Shown here: one piece after another, positions 6,928-10,466 of the stretch
How positions within the stretch are numbered: position 1 is the first letter of the stretch
Layout: each line of letters begins with the position of its first letter
DNA from: Bacteroidota bacterium
GTDB taxonomy: Bacteria > Bacteroidota > Bacteroidia > Bacteroidales > JADFUO01
Direction: 5' to 3'
NCBI GenBank assembly: GCA_015222115.1
Contig: JADFUO010000217.1
Coordinates: 1 to 10,466 of the forward strand
Length of the DNA: 10,466 bases
The notes under the pieces: generated by a model
The model's input: the letters and a program-made list of their open reading frames with translations, nothing else
Told to the model about the DNA's origin: nothing
The model's database searches: none
Translations under genes and position numbers: made by a program

Positions 6928-7122
6928 TTCCTAAATTATTTAGTAAAATTGATAATATAAAAACAGAAAAAAATATTTTTTTCTCATATTAAATAAATAT
7001 TAAGATAGGATAAAATGTTTTTTACAACCCAAGTTTCCTATAAATTATTACTTTCCGGGATAGTAATTATTATTACAAACCTTCAGATTGTAAAGATAAT
7101 AAATTTAAGATTATAAAATTGT

Positions 7123-7130
7123 TAAATTTG
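7123..7130 (+). promoter_or_regulatory. Candidate Bacteroidetes -7 promoter box
   Basis: TAAATTTG matches the TAnnTTTG consensus used by the Bacteroidetes primary sigma factor at all fixed positions. It lies 161 bases before the PagL-like start codon and just before the first hairpin, so a transcript starting 4-8 bases downstream would begin at the foot of that hairpin. A good -33 TTG element is not visible at the usual spacing; only a weak TTTA occurs near 7104. The AT-rich context makes chance matches easy. Confidence 0.4.
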
Positions 7131-7137
7131 CCCGTTA

Positions 7138-7259
7138 TATACCGATACGGAACGAATTTATTAATTTTAAGTAGTTGTTCCTATCGGCATAACTGCTTCT
7201 AACAAAAAAATACTTTGTATTTTTAATAAGAAGCAGTATACTTTACAGCCCGAAAAGTA
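7138..7259 (+). ncRNA. Structured 5' leader or small RNA with three consecutive hairpins
   Basis: Hairpin 1: CCGATA-C-GGAAC (7142-7153, one bulged C) pairs with GTTCCTATCGG (7177-7187), and three more pairs extend it outward (7138-7140 with 7189-7191). Hairpin 2: ACTGCTTCT (7192-7200) pairs exactly with AGAAGCAGT (7229-7237), and inside it AAAAATAC (7206-7213) pairs with GTATTTTT (7217-7224) around a TTT loop. Hairpin 3: TACTTT (7239-7244) pairs with AAAGTA (7254-7259). They are directly adjacent, follow a candidate promoter box and end 32 bases before the PagL-like ATG. This could be a regulatory leader, a free small RNA with hairpin 2 as its end, or protein-binding palindromes. I do not recognise a known family. 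Confidence 0.4.
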
Positions 7260-7291
7260 AAATATATTTTTTAATATTCATAATAACGAAC

Positions 7292-8452
7292 ATGAAAAAT
7301 ATAAAAAAAACATTATCCCATATTTCTTCATTTATTCTCGTTGTTGTATTAATAAGTATTTCAAATCCTGCCCCGGCTCAATTCAAATATAAATTACGCA
7401 CATCAAATTTAATTCTTGAAACCAAATTACATTATGGTTTTACTATAAGCCATCATCTTGAGATGCAACTGTTTAATAGCCACTTTTCTGCATTTGAAAT
7501 AAATATTTTAAAAAAAACTTATGGCAAAACAAGATGGGAATACATGTATAATTATCCTATTATCGGTATTTCGCTTTGGCATTCAAATCTCGGCAAGTCC
7601 CCGTATTTAGGTTCGGGTACTGCAATATTTCCATTTATTGCTTTTCCTCTTGCCAAAAAAAAGAAAACAACATTGTATTTTCGTCTTGGAGTAGGTTTGG
7701 GATATATCAGTAAAAGTTTTGACCACCTTAAAAATTATAAAAATATTGCAATTGGCTCACATCTTAATGTAGCCGTAAGTTTGATGTTTGAAGCCAAATA
7801 CAGGCTGGGCGAACAACTTCTGTTATCAGGCGGCTTTGGCTTGACGCATTTTTCAAACGGCTCAATTAAAACACCGAATTTTGGAATAAACATACCCTCT
7901 GTAAACATAGGAATAGCTTACAGGTTGAATAAGGAAAATCCATATACTAAAAATAAATTGTTACCCGAACTATATCCATTTGAATTTGACGGTAAACGGT
8001 CAATTGACATTTATGTGTCTGCCGGCGCCGGAATAAAAGATATGCAATCGGATTTTGGCAGCAGATATTATGTTTATACAGTATTTGCTAATGTTTTTAA
8101 AAGAATTAGTTTTAAAAGTAAATTAGGCTTGGGCTTTGATTTATCTTACGATGGTTCGGATATTATTTTACTTGAAAGAAATGATATTGAAATTCCGCAT
8201 TTTTATTCCATTATAAAACCCGGAATTAACGTTGCTTATGAGCTTGAAATGTCAAAAGTATCACTCGTATTTAATTTGGGGATGTATCTTTACGGGATGG
8301 AAAAAAGTGATGGTAGTGTTTATGAAAAACTCGCTTTCAGATATATGATATCCGATCGTTTATTTACAAATATAACTTTAAAAGCACACTCGGGAAGAGC
8401 CGATTTTATTGCTTTAGGAATTGGTTATAAATTAAATTTAATCTACTATTAA
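7292..8452 (+). CDS. PagL-like outer membrane protein (acyloxyacyl hydrolase / lipid A 3-O-deacylase family)
   Basis: The 386-residue protein has a signal peptide (about 1-30, ending NPAPAQ) and then alternating-hydrophobicity strands throughout, as in an outer membrane beta-barrel. The key block is GFGLTHFSNGS (181-191) followed by TPNFGINIPSVNIGIAYRLN. The H-x-S-N pattern (His186, Ser188) with the nearby PN-GIN matches the active-site strand of PagL, which removes the 3-position acyl chain of lipid A. P. aeruginosa PagL is about 150 residues and uses His126, Ser128 and Glu140; here the position 12 residues past the Ser is Asn200, and no Glu occurs between 189 and 214. The C-terminal half (about 235-386) is an added barrel-like part that ends LGIGYKLN, echoing the end of the first half. 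Eleven bases separate it from the next gene. The function in lipid A is inferred from the motif only. Confidence 0.72.
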   Translation: MKNIKKTLSHISSFILVVVLISISNPAPAQFKYKLRTSNLILETKLHYGFTISHHLEMQLFNSHFSAFEINILKKTYGKTRWEYMYNYPIIGISLWHSNLGKSPYLGSGTAIFPFIAFPLAKKKKTTLYFRLGVGLGYISKSFDHLKNYKNIAIGSHLNVAVSLMFEAKYRLGEQLLLSGGFGLTHFSNGSIKTPNFGINIPSVNIGIAYRLNKENPYTKNKLLPELYPFEFDGKRSIDIYVSAGAGIKDMQSDFGSRYYVYTVFANVFKRISFKSKLGLGFDLSYDGSDIILLERNDIEIPHFYSIIKPGINVAYELEMSKVSLVFNLGMYLYGMEKSDGSVYEKLAFRYMISDRLFTNITLKAHSGRADFIALGIGYKLNLIYY

Positions 8453-8463
8453 TATTTATAAAT

Positions 8464-9207
8464 ATGAAACAGAAAATCAAAACAATAATTTCAATATTTT
8501 TATTACTTTTAATATTTTCGTGTGAAAAATACAATTTAGGAGATTGTTTTAAAAATACAGGCAAAATTATCAGTGAAGAACGATCACTTTCAGAGTTTTC
8601 AAGTATACTACTCAAAAACAATATAAATCTTATTTTAACATACGGAAATGAACAATCTGTAATTGTGGAAGCAGGGAAAAACCTTATGTCATCAATTCAC
8701 ACAGAAGTTAATGATAAACAATTAACCATTAGCAATACAAGCAGTTGTAACTGGGTGAGAAGCTATGATAAGCCAATAAATTTATATTTAACATTTAACA
8801 CATTAGACAGTATTATTTACAGGTCATCCGGAGATATTACATGCACAAACACATTGGAATGTGATACATTATTAATTCAGGTAATGGAAGGTTGCGGAAG
8901 TATAAATCTTGACCTTAACACTCAAAAAGTCCTTCTTAAAGAAATATATGGAACTGTTGATTTCACACTGAAAGGAAAAACCTTTACAAGCTACATTTAT
9001 TCAGCAGGATATGGCCCATTTGACTGCCGTGAATTGGAAACCAAAAACACATTCGTTGTAAATAAAAGCACTAATGATTTTTATGTAAAAGCTTCAGACA
9101 TACTGGAAGCTACTATTGATAACCTGGGAAATGTTTATTATTCAGGTAACCCGGCAAAAATATATAGTACCATAACAGGTGAAGGAAGATTAATAAAACT
9201 TGATTAA
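8464..9207 (+). CDS. GIN-domain (DUF2807) lipoprotein
   Basis: The 247-residue protein begins with a lipoprotein signal: MKQKIKTIISIFLLLLIFSC, with the lipidated Cys at 20. Residues after it (EKYNLGDC) have no obvious retention signal. From about 38 to 235 the protein shows the pattern of the head GIN domain (PF10988, DUF2807): an opening RSLSEFSSILLKNNINLIL, then VIVEAGKNLMSSIHTEV, QLTISNTSSCNWVRSY, and repeated short strands with G/N turns forming a right-handed beta-solenoid (SSGDI, GCGSINLDL, LGNVYYSGNP). These lipoproteins are common in Bacteroidetes and are thought to be surface or periplasmic, of unknown function; the 'autotransporter adhesin head' name comes from distant similarity. 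It starts 11 bases after the PagL-like gene and ends 10 bases before the glycosyltransferase, so it is probably co-transcribed. Confidence 0.88.
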   Translation: MKQKIKTIISIFLLLLIFSCEKYNLGDCFKNTGKIISEERSLSEFSSILLKNNINLILTYGNEQSVIVEAGKNLMSSIHTEVNDKQLTISNTSSCNWVRSYDKPINLYLTFNTLDSIIYRSSGDITCTNTLECDTLLIQVMEGCGSINLDLNTQKVLLKEIYGTVDFTLKGKTFTSYIYSAGYGPFDCRELETKNTFVVNKSTNDFYVKASDILEATIDNLGNVYYSGNPAKIYSTITGEGRLIKLD

Positions 9208-9217
9208 TTACGCAAAG

Positions 9218-10466
9218 ATGTTGAAACAACTAAAGCAAATAATAAGAAATATTGATTTAGTAACAGTCATTATTATTGCTCTTTTCCTTTTTACTTATAC
9301 ATCGTACAGGGCTTATAATATGTCGTTTACACATGATGAAAGTTATACTTATACCCGCTATATTCATGGTTCGGTGATGGAAATTATTTCATACAATGTC
9401 GGCCCCGTTTTGCCGAATAACCATATACTTAACACCTTGGGTATGAAATTTTTTGAGTCACTTTTCGGATCCAGTGAACTTGTATTACGACTTACAAATT
9501 TATTGGGATACTTACTATATATGATTTTCTGCATACTGATTTTAAAAAAATTAAAAAATCCCTTTCTTCTTGTAACAGGCTTCATTATTTTAAATTTCAA
9601 TCCTTTCCTGCTTGACTTTTTTACACTTGCACGTGGATATGGTTTAAGTATTTCAATGATGATAATCAGTATTTATTATTTTTTAAAATGGCTTGAAAGC
9701 AATACTTCCAAACATCTTAGCCTGACTTTTATATTTGGTATTCTTTCTGTTTTAAGCAATTTCACACTACTTAATTATTATATTGCTATTTGGGCTGTTT
9801 ATATTATTTGTTTATTAACTGAAAGCATAAAAAATAAAATTAAATTAAAAAAAATATCGGGACACTTATTCAAAAAAAATATTATCCCTCTTGCAGCAAC
9901 AATAATTCTTGGAATAATTTTATACGAACCTATTAGAAAAATTGTAAAAGGTGACCAGCTTTTTGGTGGTGAAGAATCATTTTGGGAAAATACAATCGGT
10001 TCGCTTCTTAGCAGTTCAAATTATTTTCAAGATTATGGGGCTCATTTTTATTCATACTCATATTCAATAATTTCAATAATCCTGGTAATTGCCTTAATCG
10101 TTTCAATAACTGAATTTATCAAAAATAAATTCTATATCACAAAAACTCCTGCATTAATTATTTTACTTATTCTTTTTATTTCAGCCTTTTCGACCATCAT
10201 CCAAAACTACTTATTTAAAAATGAGTTCCTTACGCATCGTACAGCCTTGTTTTACATTCCATTATTTTGGCTTACAACAATATTCGCATTACATTTTTTA
10301 ATTAAAATCAAAATTGTAAAATTTATACCTTATCTTTTTATTATTTTTCTTATTACAGCATTATCTTATCATTTATGGCATACTATGAGTGTTTCATTTA
10401 CTTTGGATTGGAAATATGATGCCCAGACTAATGAAATGATTGTTGATTTGGAAAAAGAAGTAAATC
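9218..10466 (+). CDS. Polytopic GT-C-type glycosyltransferase (GT39/ArnT-like), 3' end outside window
   Basis: An ATG at 9218, ten bases after the lipoprotein stop, opens a frame that stays open to the window edge (416 complete codons). The protein is strongly hydrophobic with about ten or eleven membrane segments, the first at about 13-31. The first outer loop carries THDESYTYTRY (Asp40, Glu41), the acidic motif that GT-C enzymes use for metal or substrate binding. PNNHILNTL (66-74) and LFGSSELVLRLTNLLGYLLY follow, then FFTLARGYGLSIS (134-146) and THRTALFYIPLFWL (339-352), all typical of the PMT_2-like family in Bacteroidetes. Such enzymes transfer sugars from polyprenyl-phosphate donors to lipids, glycans or proteins on the periplasmic side. 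Donor and acceptor are unknown. The soluble C-terminal domain lies beyond the window. The neighbouring PagL-like gene hints at an envelope lipid target, but that is inference. Confidence 0.8.
   Translation, partial: MLKQLKQIIRNIDLVTVIIIALFLFTYTSYRAYNMSFTHDESYTYTRYIHGSVMEIISYNVGPVLPNNHILNTLGMKFFESLFGSSELVLRLTNLLGYLLYMIFCILILKKLKNPFLLVTGFIILNFNPFLLDFFTLARGYGLSISMMIISIYYFLKWLESNTSKHLSLTFIFGILSVLSNFTLLNYYIAIWAVYIICLLTESIKNKIKLKKISGHLFKKNIIPLAATIILGIILYEPIRKIVKGDQLFGGEESFWENTIGSLLSSSNYFQDYGAHFYSYSYSIISIILVIALIVSITEFIKNKFYITKTPALIILLILFISAFSTIIQNYLFKNEFLTHRTALFYIPLFWLTTIFALHFLIKIKIVKFIPYLFIIFLITALSYHLWHTMSVSFTLDWKYDAQTNEMIVDLEKEVN

Larger units (their letters stand above)
6837..7291. other. 455-base divergent intergenic region
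   Basis: It separates mazG (minus) from the PagL-like operon (plus), so it must hold promoters for both directions. Close to mazG lies a short minus-strand reading frame (6859-6927) that looks coding-like but is too short to call. The middle (about 6935-7080) is AT-rich with nothing I recognise. The right part holds a candidate -7 box (7123-7130) followed by three consecutive hairpins (7138-7259). No tRNA or known riboswitch core is recognisable. Confidence 0.6.

Overview
The window looks like chromosomal DNA of an uncultured or little-studied member of the Bacteroidota, probably near Bacteroidales or Marinilabiliales. The evidence is strongly AT-rich DNA, start codons without clear Shine-Dalgarno sequences, a match to the Bacteroidetes -7 promoter box (TAnnTTTG), and gene families that I know mainly or typically from this phylum: a GIN-domain (DUF2807) lipoprotein, a long PagL-like barrel, a stand-alone FtsX/MacB-type permease, and a four-helix-bundle (S23/IVP) remnant. 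The phylum call is firm. Anything below it is a guess.

Layout. (1) Positions 1-4191, plus strand, hold a tripartite export system: the 3' part of a periplasmic adaptor (MacA/HlyD type), a MacB/FtsX-type permease with no ATPase domain, and a TolC-family outer membrane channel. A 409-base gap between permease and channel holds a dispersed-type repeat and a decayed four-helix-bundle gene. A second copy of the repeat follows the channel gene. (2) Positions 4324-5067, plus strand, encode a Bax-like secreted glucosaminidase. It converges, 13 bases apart, on (3) a PAP2-family phosphatase read from the minus strand (5081-5923). Upstream of that lies (4) mazG, also on the minus strand (6066-6836), with an 85-base inverted-repeat structure between them. 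(5) A 455-base spacer (6837-7291) separates mazG from the next genes. It holds a candidate promoter and three consecutive hairpins. (6) Positions 7292-10466, plus strand, hold three closely spaced genes, probably one transcript: a PagL-like outer membrane lipid A deacylase candidate, a GIN-domain lipoprotein, and a polytopic GT-C-type glycosyltransferase that runs off the window.

Together the genes centre on the cell envelope: export across both membranes, peptidoglycan trimming, lipid phosphate removal, possible lipid A deacylation and lipid-linked sugar transfer. MazG is the housekeeping exception. I see no rRNA, tRNA, CRISPR array, intact transposase or recognised defence system. I do not see a clear novel multi-gene system. 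The most interesting items are the structured leader before the PagL-like gene, the PagL-like/GIN/GT-C cassette, the PAP2 protein with PSGR in place of PSGH, and the repeat and pseudogene debris inside the efflux locus.
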